Source of the DNA: Protopterus annectens
Lineage: Eukaryota; Chordata; Ceratodontiformes; Protopteridae
Assembly: GCF_019279795.1 (NCBI RefSeq)
Contig: NC_056743.1
Span: forward strand, 631,040,993-631,104,992
Length of the DNA stretch: 64,000 bases
Reading direction: 5' to 3'
Every line of letters starts with the position of its first letter. Positions within the stretch are counted from its first letter, which is position 1. Positions 1 to 11,740 of the stretch are shown here, piece after piece. Under the pieces are notes generated by a model. The model did not search any database. It was not told where the DNA came from and saw only the letters and a list, made by a program, of their open reading frames with translations. A program made the translations under genes and the position numbers.

Positions 1-900
1 ATAGGAATCGGAAAACTAAGAGTTCTGTCCGAGTTTGAAGGTTCTGAAACAGTGGGTTGAAAGCCACATTTTAAAATAGGAAGGTATTTAGAATACCTAG
101 CTGAAGAAATGTCATGAAACAGATTGTCAATTAACTGTAGAGGATAGGTCCTAAGCAAAAAAATCTTTTAAATTAAAAAACACTGTGCTAAAAATTCTTC
201 ATTATGACTAATAAGTCGGGATAAACAAATGAACTGTCCTTTAAATAAGTTGTTTTTCATATAAAAAGGATGCTGACTAGAAAAATCCAGAAAGTTATTT
301 CTATATGTTGACTTTCTGTAAACAGTAGAGAATAATGTTCCATTAGAACCGCGGTGGTGGTGCTGCGGTAGCGTTGTCACCTCACAGTAAGACTCTGTCC
401 AGTTCGATTCTCAGCTAGAGCGTCTTCTGCATGGAGACATGTGTGAATAGGCATACCTTTGTTGAAGGTTGTGTGTCAGGGCTGGTAACTCGGCATGTAA
501 AAATCAACTACCAATCATTAGCGGACCGGAGTTCCGCTGTGGCGACCCCTAACCGGGAAAAGCCGAAAGACACACCAAGGAGGAGAAACAATTTCAGTGT
601 CCAAAAAGTTAATGGATTTGCCACAACCTGAGACAACAAAATTAAGAAAGCCAGTACTGTCTTTAATGGAGCATACAAAATTGTCAACATCTGTCTTAGT
701 ACCTTTCCAGGCAAAAAAATATGTCATCAATGTAACGGCGATACATAATGATGTGTTGAAAACCTAGAAGAAAAGAGAAATGTTCAAGTTCCCATGCGCT
801 AAGAACTAAATTAGCAAAAGAGGGAGCATTGCTGGAGCCTTCCTTTGTCCTGACAGAGTGCTCTTCAAACTATCTGGAGATATACAGAGCTGAGTATATT
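1..900 (-). mobile_element. Penelope-like element (family C) RT fragment, split by a SINE
   Basis: Read on the minus strand, about 850 to 600 encodes reverse-transcriptase core motifs in one frame: NAPSFANLVL, then RRYIDDIFFAWKG with the catalytic YIDD, then SINFLDTEI. After the SINE at 349-585 the protein resumes with NGTLFSTVYRK and NNFLDFSSQHP, the segment that follows the catalytic motif in PLE RTs, and ends at a stop near 168. The motif order and the LDxEI...YRK...FSSxHP signature are typical of PLE RTs, which act in target-primed reverse transcription. The endonuclease half would lie off the left edge or is missing. The sequence differs clearly from PLE families A and B at 41.7-63.1 kb, so this is a third lineage. 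Upstream motifs are decayed and the boundary near 900 is soft. Confidence 0.75.
349..585 (+). mobile_element. tRNA-derived SINE, copy 1
   Basis: The head starts CCGCGGTGGTGG and contains a box A-like TGGTGCTGCGGTAGCG and a box B-like GTTCGATTCTC about 45 bases later, the split Pol III promoter of tRNA-derived SINEs. The body runs through GCATGGAGACATG and ends in a GC-rich tail, CTGTGGCGACCCCTAACC followed by GGGAAAAGCCGAAAGACACA. The same unit recurs at 16784-17013 (minus) and 17823-18062 (plus), which defines the family and its ends. It interrupts the PLE-C RT between the FLDTEI and NGTLF segments. No clear target-site duplication is visible. Confidence 0.85.
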
Positions 901-1830
<930 letters not shown>

Positions 1831-1947
1831 TTCCTCATTACCTAGAGGAAAACAGTTTTGGTACTTACTTTCCTCACTTGCTTAGAGAAAAACAGCTCTT
1901 GTACTCACTTTCCTCACTTATCTAGAGGAAAATAGTTTTTTTATTCA
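1831..1947 (+). repeat. 39-40 bp tandem repeat (three units) in the CR1 5' UTR
   Basis: Three adjacent units begin at about 1831, 1870 and 1910. Each opens TTCCTCA, has (T)CTAGAGGAAAA in the middle and ends in an AGTTTT...TACTCAC-like segment. They lie directly before the ORF1 start at 1951. Short tandem units in a LINE 5' UTR can carry promoter activity; that role here is inference. No other CR1 copy in the window extends this far 5' for comparison. Confidence 0.7.
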
Positions 1948-1950
1948 GGC

Positions 1951-2931
1951 ATGTCCAAGGGTCAGCTCCCAGTGTTCTCTCCTGTTTATCTGATGAATCT
2001 GGGCATTTTGGGGCAATGTAGAAATTGCTTCATGTACACGGACAACCCTCTCCTCCTACCACCCAACACTACAACCTGTGAGAGATGCACTTATCTAGCC
2101 AAACTGGAGGTAAAGCTCTCTCCAATCAAGACTGAACTTGACAGTCAAGAGGAGAAGGTAAACACTTGCACCACACCACACTCATCACAAAGTCTCACTA
2201 AATCTATACCACCAAAATCCACACATAGTAACACAAAAACATTCACAGAGGCTCTCAATAATAATATCTCTAAGCAACAGAGACCTCCAAAGCAGAAATG
2301 CAAGCAACCTCCATCCCCCAACACAACCCAAATGACACATAGCCCACAGACTCAGTGTGCCACTCAACCACAGCCAATAAGGCAAAACAATGTACCCAAC
2401 ACACTAGTCATAGGTGACTCTATAGTCAGGTACACTGATGTCCCACTCACCAGGCTAAACAAGGAGAAGGTTACTGTCAGCAGCCTGTCAGGTGCCAGGA
2501 TCCACCACATAACCCACGCACTCAGGTCACTCCACAACAAGTACAAATATGACTCTGCCATTGTCCATATTGGTGTGAATGACCTGATATGTACCTCCTT
2601 GGACTACATGAAAAGCGACATGGAAGAGCTCTCTGATCTTGTAGCCCAGACAGGTATGACCCTAGCCCTGAGTAGCATTCTGCCATCACCCAGAATGATG
2701 CCGCAGTACAAGTACAAAATGATTCACTTCAACAATTGGCTAAGCTTCTGCTGCCATTCTAAAGGGATCCAGTATCTGTCTGCCTGGGATGACATGGTCA
2801 ACAGACCACGATGCTTTGCCAGAGATGGTCTGCACTTGTCACCCCTGAGATTCTGGATACTGGCTAAGGTTCTTGCCGCCCCTATAGTGCCTTTTTTAGG
2901 CATGGTTCAAATGACAAATTCACCACTGTAA
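1951..2931 (+). CDS. CR1 ORF1 protein with zinc-finger-like motif and SGNH esterase domain
   Basis: 326 residues, uninterrupted. A CxxC...CxxC pair near residues 23-46 (CRNC and CERC) looks like a small zinc-binding module. A basic, Gln/Pro/Thr-rich linker follows. The C-terminal half matches the SGNH/GDSL hydrolase block order: GDSIV near residue 154 (catalytic Ser), SGAR, GVNDL near 207, and DGLHLSP near 292 (Asp-His pair). Esterase-type ORF1 proteins are known from some CR1/L2 LINEs and are thought to help RNP or membrane interaction; enzymatic activity here is not shown. The ATG at 1951 follows the tandem 5' repeats. The final codons overlap the ORF2 frame, with a T TTT TTA heptamer at 2892-2898. 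The partial copy at 50276-51024 has the same blocks. Confidence 0.85.
   Translation: MSKGQLPVFSPVYLMNLGILGQCRNCFMYTDNPLLLPPNTTTCERCTYLAKLEVKLSPIKTELDSQEEKVNTCTTPHSSQSLTKSIPPKSTHSNTKTFTEALNNNISKQQRPPKQKCKQPPSPNTTQMTHSPQTQCATQPQPIRQNNVPNTLVIGDSIVRYTDVPLTRLNKEKVTVSSLSGARIHHITHALRSLHNKYKYDSAIVHIGVNDLICTSLDYMKSDMEELSDLVAQTGMTLALSSILPSPRMMPQYKYKMIHFNNWLSFCCHSKGIQYLSAWDDMVNRPRCFARDGLHLSPLRFWILAKVLAAPIVPFLGMVQMTNSPL
2892..2898 (+). promoter_or_regulatory. Candidate -1 ribosomal frameshift site (T TTT TTA) at ORF1/ORF2
   Basis: In the ORF1 frame the codons read CCT TTT TTA GGC, a canonical X XXY YYZ slippery heptamer. A -1 slip gives AGG CAT GGT TCA..., which is open and in phase with the ORF2 ATG at 2961. 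The same heptamer in the same frame lies at 50985-50991 in CR1-beta, where the -1 reading is again open into ORF2. A downstream stimulatory structure was not tested. Confidence 0.45.
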
Positions 2932-5746
2932 CAGGAACAGGCAAGCAAAAACTGAGGGTGATGCTACTCAATGCTAGAAGTCTAAATCTCAAAATGCACT
3001 CATTTGCGGCACTCCTTAAAATGGAGAACATCGATATCTGTGCAGTGACTGAGACCTGGTTCAAAGCTCCAGAGAGCACCCCTGCACTACCAGGCTATAA
3101 CTCAAACAACACTTTTTGGCCATGTAACCTAGACCGGAACACCAAAGCGGAGGTGTGTTCATATTCATTAAGGATATCCACACCTCCAGGATAGTTGCTC
3201 AGCATAATGCAGTCGAGGTTATCCAAGTGCAACTAACTTTGATCAAAACCACAATCAAAATTGTAGCTTGCTACAGATCACCCACCATGCCCCAGGATTC
3301 CCACTTCTCTTTTCTCAATGTACTGGAAAATATTAGGGTTCAACCAAACACCCTAATAATGTGCAATTTCAACTACCCCACATTAACTGGGAAAACTACT
3401 CATGTACCAACTCCTTTGCTCAACGCTTTCTGGAATTCATAAACTCCACTGCCCTGGATCAACTTATCCACACCCCCACTAGGGGCAACAATATCCTAGA
3501 TCTAGTCATTACCAACATGAGTGACTGGTGTTCCACACCTGAAGTCAATGCCTCACTGGTCCGATCCGACCATAAGCTAATTACCCTAGATATCCACATC
3601 CTGCCCCCACCCCTCATTAAGGAAACCATGGCAAAAATTTTCTCCAAAGCCAACTTCATGCTTCTTAAGACAGAAGTGGTGAACTTCATGACACCCATGC
3701 AGATGGACAATACAATTATGACTACTGAATCTTACATAATTGCACTTTTTAAGCACTTACATGAGTGCATGGATCGTGCTATCCCAAACAAAACCAAGAT
3801 GCTATCCTCAAAAAAAAGGAAGCCGATCTGGTGGTCCCCTGCCATAAACAAACTGTACAACAGAAGGAAGAAACTGTTGCAAAATGGAGTAAAATCCCAT
3901 GAGTGGAGAAGCTCCCTGGTCAGCCTCAGTAAGAAGCTGCGATCCCTGATAAAATCCTCCAAAGCTAGTTATGAAAACAAAATCGCCACTGATTCTAAAG
4001 ACAACCACAAAGCATTCTATAGTTATGTCAAGAATATCAATGGCAGTACTCAGATCTGCTCTGAGTTACAGCACAATGGCATTAAATATACAGACCCAAC
4101 TGATATTGCCAACATCCTGGCAGATAGGTTCAGTGCTAACTTTACTCCCCTCTCACCCCCTAAAGAGTCCATCTCTATACCGGAAGAATGCAAAGTTCCT
4201 GTAATCATGGCTGCACAGGTAAAAACCACACTCTCCAAAACCAAGAACACAGCATCCATGGGACCAGACAGCATCCCAGGCTGCGTTCTACATGAATTAC
4301 AGAATGAACTGGCACCCCACCTAAGTACCATGTTCAATCATAACCTCACCTCAGGCTTTGTGCCTACTGAATGGCACACAGCAACAGTTATCCAACTCCA
4401 CAAGGGGGGAGCCACCACAGACCCTAGGAACTACCGCCCCATTAGCCTGACAAGCCTGATCTGCAAGGCCATGGAACGTATCATCATGGAACTTATAAAC
4501 AAAGACATTGGTAATCTCCAAACTCTGGACCACACCCAGTTCGGGTTTGTAAAAGGCAGATCATGTCTCCTAAATCTTTGAAGCAGTCACCAAAGCTGTA
4601 GACAAGGGTAAGGTGGTAAACACAGCCTATCTAGATCTTGCCAAGGCTTTTGACACCATCCCCCACTCTGGAATTATAGATAAACTCACTAAACTAGGTA
4701 TAAATCCCTATGTCACAAGATGGGTTGCCAAATGGCTCACTGACAGAACCCACATTGTGAAAGTAGCAGACTCCAAATCCGACTTCAGACCAGTGACAAG
4801 TGGAGTACCACAGGGTTCAGTCCTGGGTCCTCTCCTGTTTGGTATCTACTTCTCTGAAGTACAGGCTAACACATAAGGTCTTTGGCTAACAAAGTTCGCA
4901 GATGACTGCAAACTAGGAGCCATAATCAAAACTCCTAACGATGTGGACATCCTACAAAAGGGCCTCATGGAGACAGATGCCTGGTGTCAAAGCCATGGCC
5001 TCAAGCTCAATGCCAAAAACTGCATTGTCATCCCCTTTGGTAAAAACTCTGTACCCATGAACTACAACATAGGTGGTAGTATACTTAACACCGAAAGTGT
5101 GATAAGAGACCTTGGGACAGAGATGGACAGTAGTCTCTCCTTTGATAATCACATCTCCACAGTAGTCAGGAAATCTTTCTACATGGCACACCTCATCACA
5201 AAAGGTTTCTCATCCAGAAAAAAAGAGGTCATTGTTCCCCTCTACTCATCACTCATTAGACCCATTATAGAGTGCAATGCCCCTTTTGGTATGTACCTCA
5301 CAAGACATCTACAACAACTGGAAAGGCCGCATAAATACCTCACAAAGAGGATTACCAGCCTCAAACAGATGCCCTACACAGACCATCTCAAAAAACTCCA
5401 GCTTTACTCCGTCGCATATCGCCTACTCAGAGGTGATCTCTGCCTAACATACAAAGCTATGTCAAACCCAGAGCTGTTGGACATGCTCCACTTAAAGAAA
5501 TCCCAATCCCTCCGAGCCACACGCTCTAGGGACCTTAACCTTGTCACCACAATAAACAGAACATGCTGGAGAGATAGATTCCTGTCCGAGAGACTTCCCA
5601 TACTCTGGAATAAACTACCTATCTATATCAAACAAAGCTCCTCATTAGCACTCTTCAAGAAAAATCTTGATGATTGGATGGGAAATAGGAAATTCACCCT
5701 GGGGATTACCTCTGTGGCTCTGCTCAACAGTGGCACAGGAAAATAA
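2898..5746 (+). pseudogene. CR1 ORF2 (endonuclease-reverse transcriptase), frameshifted
   Basis: The protein starts MLLNARSLN (ATG 2961), the usual start of a CR1 endonuclease domain, with TETWF and an SDHKLI motif near 3560-3580. RT motifs follow: GPDSIPG, NYRPISLTS, the FVKGRS block, [30 protein letters not shown] and KFADDCKLG (catalytic FADD near 4900). A C-terminal domain ends at 5746. Comparison with CR1-beta shows the lesions: 1-nt losses near 3140 and 3385, an 11-nt deletion near 4579 after [11 protein letters not shown], and a GAA-to-TAA nonsense at 4874-4876 just before FADD. The endonuclease GDFN motif is also changed (CNFN). ORF2 would nick target DNA and prime reverse transcription; this copy cannot make a complete protein. 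Confidence 0.88.
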
Positions 5747-5845
5747 TTTTCTTGGGTGGCAAAAGCCAGGGTACCTTTTTGGCTGGGCTTGTATAGGCCC
5801 CAGGGCCAATAGCCTAGTACCTACCTATGAACCTATGAACCTAAG
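5747..5845 (+). repeat. CR1-alpha 3' UTR and octamer tail
   Basis: About 100 bases after the ORF2 stop: a TTTTCTTGGGTGGCAAAAGCC segment, a GGCCCCAGGGCC-like segment, then CTACCTATGAACCTATGAAC. The same block ends CR1-beta (to 53949) and, inverted, begins CR1-gamma (41141). In CR1 elements the tandem 3' octamer is the recognition site for reverse transcription, and the element carries no poly(A) tail. Confidence 0.85.
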
Positions 5846-5994
5846 TTTCGAACCCATAGCTACTCCCTTAATTTGTCTTTAGATCTTATTATTAACAAAG
5901 AAATATTGCTAGTAAGAACTAAATGTACCAAAGTGTGAATAGTGTTTACTCTGTTAGAATGGAGTGCTGCAAATTTCAAAAGAAATAGTTGGGG
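5846..5994. other. Short unassigned spacer
   Basis: Unique-looking AT-rich sequence between the CR1-alpha tail and the first base that can be matched to Harbinger copy B. No ORF, repeat or TIR was recognised. Confidence 0.4.
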
Positions 5995-5998
5995 TCAT

Positions 5999-6770
5999 TG
6001 CCCCAGCCAGTCCCATCAGGGATGCAGAGCTAACAGACATCAGTCAACATCAGGAAGCAGTACTGCCAATGGCCATGAGCCTGGTGGTGCCAGTGAGACC
6101 CCTGGCAGTAGCAGATCACATGTTCATGGCCAGAGGTGCTGACCTGGACAACCTGCCTTGTACAGTCCATATCTGTCCAACATACCCCTATGTAGGGCAG
6201 CCACATGGTGTGCTTGTGTGCATGCATACCCACATGCAACTGTTTGTCACAGCAAGTCACCTCCACACACACATACACCACCTGTACACAGCCACATTTG
6301 TTATATCACCTGTGCAAACACACACACATGGATGTCACCTGTATGGCACAGCTTAGGTCTCTGGCACACGAATAGCACACCCTGTGCATGTGATGATACC
6401 TGTGCCACATCCATGTCATACATACCATCAATGTAGGGACAGGCTTATATGGGTCTGATGCACATGGTGTATGTCATAATTCATAGATATATAGGTTACT
6501 TAGCATTGCTGTCTGCTTGCATTTGTTATGGGTACACACAGTGGTGTATGTACCTTAGTAGCCATGATACAATATTGCTGTCAGTGCCAGTGCCTGAATG
6601 TAGTCTAACATGCTGTATCCGGTTTGTGTTCCAAGTGTTCGTGTGTCTGCAGGCTGTGGCCTGTGGACAGTACCAATGTTGAGTGCTGCAGACTGCACAT
6701 AAACTGCCTGTTTTCTATCAAGGTTACAGCATGATATGTAAGTTTACCAGGTTTGTATGCATGTAGGAGT
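5999..6770. other. Segment shared by both Harbinger copies, no supported gene
   Basis: It matches 32893-33660 of copy B over a stretch opening GGTCCCATCAGGGACGCTGA there. A 130-residue reading frame exists on the plus strand, and copy B has a counterpart, but composition is low-complexity (Thr/His from CA-rich sequence) and codon-level conservation is not apparent. It could be a decayed 3' exon of the transposon's second gene or non-coding internal sequence. Confidence 0.4.
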
Positions 6771-7153
6771 GTGTGATGAGCACTGTAGACAGACGCTGTG
6801 ACCTGCCGTGCTGACTCTTTTTCACAAACAGGTAGCTGTCAGACATGTCACCTCAGTGTTGTGTATTACCACCAGCTGGGCCATACATGTGGAACAGGTT
6901 TTAGAGTACTGTCAGCAGGTCATTCTCCAACTCATCCATGTTATTGACTGTGAACTAAGTACTGTGGTACGCAGCTACAGACACAAGACATGTTGTACAT
7001 AACTGGACTGCATGCCATGCATCCCAGTACATTTTACAACAAGTAATGTTGTGTCAGCCCCTCTGCATACTGACATGGCCCACCGGGAATGGCAATTGCA
7101 GTCATGTATTACTCCCACAAGCCTGGACATTTCACAGGGTGACACACATCATA

Positions 7154-7154
<1 letters not shown>

Positions 7155-7238
<84 letters not shown>
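7155..7238. repeat. (CA)n microsatellite
   Basis: About 42 CA dinucleotides, at a position corresponding to the CA tracts of Harbinger copy B near 34.6-35.4 kb. The Thr-His ORFs here are artefacts of the repeat. Confidence 0.97.
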
Positions 7239-7241
<3 letters not shown>

Positions 7242-7630
7242 GCCAGTAATGGGTGTTGGACCCTAACTACCTAGTTATCTATAGTACAGTATTAAACAGA
7301 TACTCATGGTCTGACATAGCTCACAAACTGGGTGTCAGCACACAGCCCAGTACACAGCAGGTATGGGTACCATAGTGCCCTCCGTTGCCAGCAAAAATGT
7401 TATTGTCAACACAACCATATAGACACATGCTCTTGTCTCTTTCTGAGAAACACACACAGTTGGCAGTGCTGAGATTAGAACCCTGCCTATCTATGTAGTT
7501 GTATTATAGTATTATGCCATTACACTATCCGCCACAATGCTTGCTGGGGTCAGTATGGTCTGAATTTGCTTCTATATGTCATGACAGCACACAGACTTTG
7601 GAAGTGTTTCAGATAAGATGCAGAATGTTG
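7239..7630 (-). repeat. tRNA-like repeat units, left part of the array
   Basis: A worn unit at about 7240-7300 and a clearer one at 7448-7560 share GATTAGAACCCTGCC...TAGTTGT..TATAGTATTA with the array at 10535-11740. Read on the minus strand they resemble a tRNA-derived sequence with a box B-like GGGTTCTAATCTC. The L2-like LINE appears to have inserted inside this array and separated these units from the rest. Confidence 0.6.
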
Positions 7631-10530
7631 CATTCTTATCTCACAACTACAGATTAATAATAACAAAAATAAGAACATTGTGTGTGTCTATATTCCCCCA
7701 GGAAGGTACACCGACACCTTAGCATACCTCTTATATAGGTTATGCAATAACTACCCCCATGAAACAATTGTTCTTGGGGGTTTTAACATTGATTGGAACA
7801 CTTGCTCTTGTGGAACCCCCACCAACCACATAAACCTGTAGGGATATAGTGAAATCATGAGCTCCACCACCAGGACAGGGAAACACAATAACAAGGTAAG
7901 TACCCTAGCCTGGATACTAATCAATACCCATCTCCAATACTATACATTGGCCACTTTGTCTGATGACCTACGTGACCACTGTCTCACCTATGTGATCACA
8001 CTCACAGTAGACTGCTCCTACCAACCCACCTGTAGAACATTAAGAAACAGCACTGATATTATTCTCACCAAGTATCAAGTTTAACTTTAGCCATGCAACT
8101 GGTCAGTACAAAACAGTCTCACCGTAAGTGAAGCAGTGGCAGACTATAACACCAAATTCCTTGCTATTCTTACTTGACATGTTACCAGCCGCTCTATTAG
8201 AACCAAGGTAAGTATTGACTCATAGCTTTCTAAAGATACCAAAAACAACTTTCAGACACAGCGCATGGGCCACCTACCAAAGTACAACAGGCCTGCTTTC
8301 TCAACTCAGATTCGCACGGCTATGGAATAACACCACAAGATCCACAGCCTTAGACAAAAATGACTACTAGTACCATCTAGTACAAAAACAGTGTAAAAAA
8401 CCTCAATGGTTCTGTGCAGGAATAAACAAACAACTCTACCCAAGCCAAAATGCAACTCCACCCCACTCAGCTTCCCAACAGACATACCCAGTGGACAGTC
8501 CTAATATCTTCAACAGGTTCTTCGCAGAGACTATCCAGTTTCTAGCCAGACAACACTCTCCCAATTACTTTAATTGTAATGCAGCCACATCCATACCCAA
8601 ACATGCTTTACCTTACAACCTGTCCCTACTCAACTTATTCATGTCCCACTTAAGAAACTAAGACCCACCACCCTGGCTGGCAACCTCCTCCCACCAGACC
8701 ATCTGCAAAAGGGCACTGATGCCATAGCATACCCCATCTCAATCTTGATTAACATGGCTATAGCTGAAGATACTGTACCCACTACATGGAAAATCCCCCA
8801 TGTCATACCTGTCCGTAAAGGTGGCAGTTCCACTTAACTGTCAAACTGTAGAGCCATAGCTATTCTGTCACCTCTAGCTACAATTATGGAGAGGTGTGTA
8901 CACATAGAGGTCATGCATTCTCTCACAAAGAACAAGCTGTTGTCCAGCCTTCAGCATGGCTTTAAGCCACACCACAGTACTACTTCTGCCTTCATATCAT
9001 CCTCTAACATCATTAACCACAACCATAATAATGACAGACTATCCCCAGCATTTGTTCTAGGTCTATCTGAGGCTTTTCATATGGTAGACCACACAATGCA
9101 TATAAATACCTTGAAGGCCTTCCCCTTAAACAACCATGCACTGCACTGGTATCAATCCTACCTGCAGGGCAGGCAACAGGCAGTCATATGTCAGGACAAG
9201 TTATTATCCTGGCCACCCATCACATTGGGAATCCCCCAGGGCTCAATACTAGGACAACTACTGTTTACCATCTTTATCAACAACTGTCATTCAGTCATCC
9301 CAGTTTCTATCAGCATTCAGTATGCGGATGACTCTATCTTTATATGTTCTGATACCTCACCAGCTAGTCTACTCACATTAAACAAAACTATATTCAATAC
9401 AGTGGAAAATGACTGTCCAGTCAGCATCTAATCCTACACCCCAACAAAAGTAAGTTGATCCTCTTCCCTCCACAGGCCCCCCTGGCCATCTTTCAACATA
9501 ACCGCTAACAACGGCACTATCATCTCCCTGGAAGCCTAAAGTAAACTACTGTGTGTCATAGTTGATAATGTGATGCCTGGTGCACATAGCAATCCAACTA
9601 TCAAAACCATTCATAACAAACATGGCTCTCTTTACAGAATCAAACTTGTACTTACCCCACTTGCTAGAACGGCAATTGGGCATTCCCATCTACTATCAAC
9701 TCTTCTCTATGCCTCACCTGTATTCTGCAACTTAAACAAAACTGATCTTAATAAAATATCATCCTGCTATGGTCACATTGCCAGATCTGCAACTGGCACA
9801 ACCTACCGGGCACACCACTGTCACAACCTAGATCACCTAGGATGGCTTAAACAGGCTAGCTTACTGCAGTTCTGACAGCTAATAGTGGCACATAAAGTCC
9901 TTCACCAACCAGGACATACAGCTGCGCTAGTAATATTATCAGCCCCTACACCAGCACCTAGACGCTGCTATCATCCACTAGAGTCCTACTTTGAGCATAG
10001 CAATCCAACTACTCAGGTGGAGACTGTTTGCCAACTCTGTTGGATACAAATGGAACCAACTACCAGCTGACTTAACTATAGAACCCTTACTAGCTCTATT
10101 CAAATACATATTCACAAAATAGTTCATGACTCATTGGTTATATCCTTGCAGTAATGCCGACTAGTGATATCTGTATTACTTATATGTCTTACCTTCAACA
10201 ACTTGTAACTTTTTTTCTACCACACCATTTCAGGAAGGGTAAATTGTAGAACTGATGGTCAATGTGTCTTACATCTGAATGTAATGTTATGTATGTATAA
10301 CATTGCAAATAATGTTATGTGTTGTACAATGTTTTATCCTACATTAGTACTGCACGTACTAAACACTGGTATTGCTTATGACTGTAATTTGCTTGAAAGT
10401 AGCATTTACTGAATGTTCAATGTGTAATATTATCTTGGAACTTTTCTCCCCAGGCCTGTGCTGAGAATGGGGATATAACCAGTCAGATTATCCCAGTCAA
10501 CAAATGTTAAATACATTAATAAGTAAGGGG
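7631..10530 (+). mobile_element. L2-like non-LTR retrotransposon, degraded
   Basis: It interrupts the tandem tRNA-like units of Harbinger copy A and is absent from copy B. An endonuclease remnant (near 7690-7830) reads VYIPPGRYTDTLAYLL then GGFNIDWNTCS, a degenerate GDFNIDW motif. The RT region at 8886-9431 is below. A C-terminal segment with LSTLLYASPVFCNLN and an ARSATGTTYRAHH-like stretch (9570-9880) follows. Domain order and the YADD motif fit an L2/Rex1-like clade better than the CR1 family seen elsewhere in the window. Many stops and frameshifts show it is old. Ends are approximate. Confidence 0.7.
8886..9431 (+). pseudogene. L2-like LINE reverse transcriptase fragment
   Basis: 181 residues carry RT blocks in order: LQHGFKPHHSTTSAF, AFVLGLSEAFHMVDH (block A, but with the expected catalytic Asp changed: LDLSKAFD-type to LGLSEAFH), LGIPQGSILGQLLFTIFINN, and QYADDSIF with the YADD catalytic pair. 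Sequence before 8886 (the PRFRPIS-like region near 8830-8880) is broken by stops, and the frame ends at 9431. The loss of the block A aspartate would abolish polymerase activity. Confidence 0.75.
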
Positions 10531-10534
10531 ATGC

Positions 10535-11740
10535 ATACTGCCCTACACAGGACGAATAATTTCTATATGCAACTATGCAGGACATATTATCAGTCACTCA
10601 CAAACACATGCAGTTGCCAATGCTGAGATTATAACCCTGCCTATCTAGTTAGTTGTACTACAGTATTACACAGTTATGAGAGGCGCCATGATGCTTGCTG
10701 AGCTAAGCATGGTCTGAAGTTGCTTTTATACTTCTTGACATCAGTCAGCTTTGTAAAGTGTTGCAGATGGAACACATACTGCCCTACACAGGACACACAA
10801 TATTTTTTTTTACATACAGCTATGCAGGACATATTATCAGTCACTCACAAACAAACACAAACACATAGTTGCCAGTGCTGAGATTAGAACCCTGCCTATC
10901 TAGATAGTTGTACTAAAGTATTACACAGTTACGGAAGGTGCCACAATGCTTGCTGGGATAAGCCTGGTCTGAAATTGCTTCTATACTTCATGGCATCACA
11001 CAGACTTGTAAAGTGTTGCTGAAGGGGAAAATACTGCCCTCTACAGGACACAAAGTATGTTTTATATACAGCTATAAAGGACTGATTGTCTCTGATTCAC
11101 AAACACACACATACAGTTGCCAGTGTTGAGATTAGAACCCTGCCTATCCAAGTAGTTATACTATAGTACTATGCAATTACACTATATGCCATGATGCTTG
11201 CTGGCCTCAGTATGGCCTGAAGATACTTCTATACTTCATGGCATCACATAGACTTGTAAAGGTAAAGTGTTGCTGATGGGGAAAATACTGCCCGCTACAG
11301 GACACAAAATATGTTTTATATACAGCTATGCAGGACTTTTTGTTTCTGACTCACAAACACTCACAGTTGCCAGTGTTAAGATTAGAACCCTGCCTATCTA
11401 AGTAGTTGTACTATAGTATTATGAAATTACGCTATGCGCCACGATGCTTGCTGGGCTCAGTATGGTCTGAAGTTGCTTCTATACTTCATGGTGTCACACA
11501 GACTTGTAAAGTGTTGCTAATGGGGAAAATACTGCCCTCTACAGGCCTCAAAAATTTATTTTCCAAACAGCTTTATAGCCATTTACTATTGTCTCCATTG
11601 CTTACACAGAAACACACACACACAGTAGTCAGTACTGGGATTTGAACCCCTACCTATCTAGTTATCTGTACTATAGTATTACACAGTTACAAGACATACC
11701 ATGCAGATTACTGGGTTTCTCAGGGAATCAATGTAATTCT
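10535..11740 (-). repeat. Tandem array of about 250-bp units with a tRNA-like core
   Basis: Five units share CAGTTGCCAGTG(C/T)TGAGATTAGAACC...TAGTTGTACTATAGTATTA, with motif starts near 10612, 10869, 11116, 11365 and 11629, a period near 250-260. Each unit also carries an ATACTGCCC(T)CTACAGG stretch. On the minus strand each unit gives ATGGCGCATAGTGTAATT (box A-like), then about 40 bases later GCAGGGTTCTAATCTC (box B-like), as in tRNA-derived SINEs. Copy B has three to four such units near 34.7-35.5 kb. This may be a SINE-derived segment amplified in tandem inside the transposon. Confidence 0.65.

Larger units (their letters stand above)
1831..5845 (+). mobile_element. CR1-type LINE, nearly full length (CR1-alpha)
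   Basis: The order is a 5' repeat region, ORF1 with an esterase domain, ORF2 with apurinic-type endonuclease and reverse transcriptase, and a short 3' UTR ending in tandem CCTATGAA-like octamers (about 5824-5843). Two further copies of the same family (50276-53949 plus; 63140-64000 with 41141-41703 minus) share ORF2 and the tail, which fixes the 3' end. ORF1 is intact; ORF2 carries several frameshifts and one nonsense change, so the copy is dead for autonomous movement. The octamer-like tail and EN-RT organisation are established CR1 features; the 5' boundary is approximate. Confidence 0.88.

Noticed and set aside
10535-11740. CRISPR-like regularly repeated array
   Set aside because: Units are about 250 bp and fully homologous, with no short repeat/unique spacer pattern, in a eukaryotic genome.
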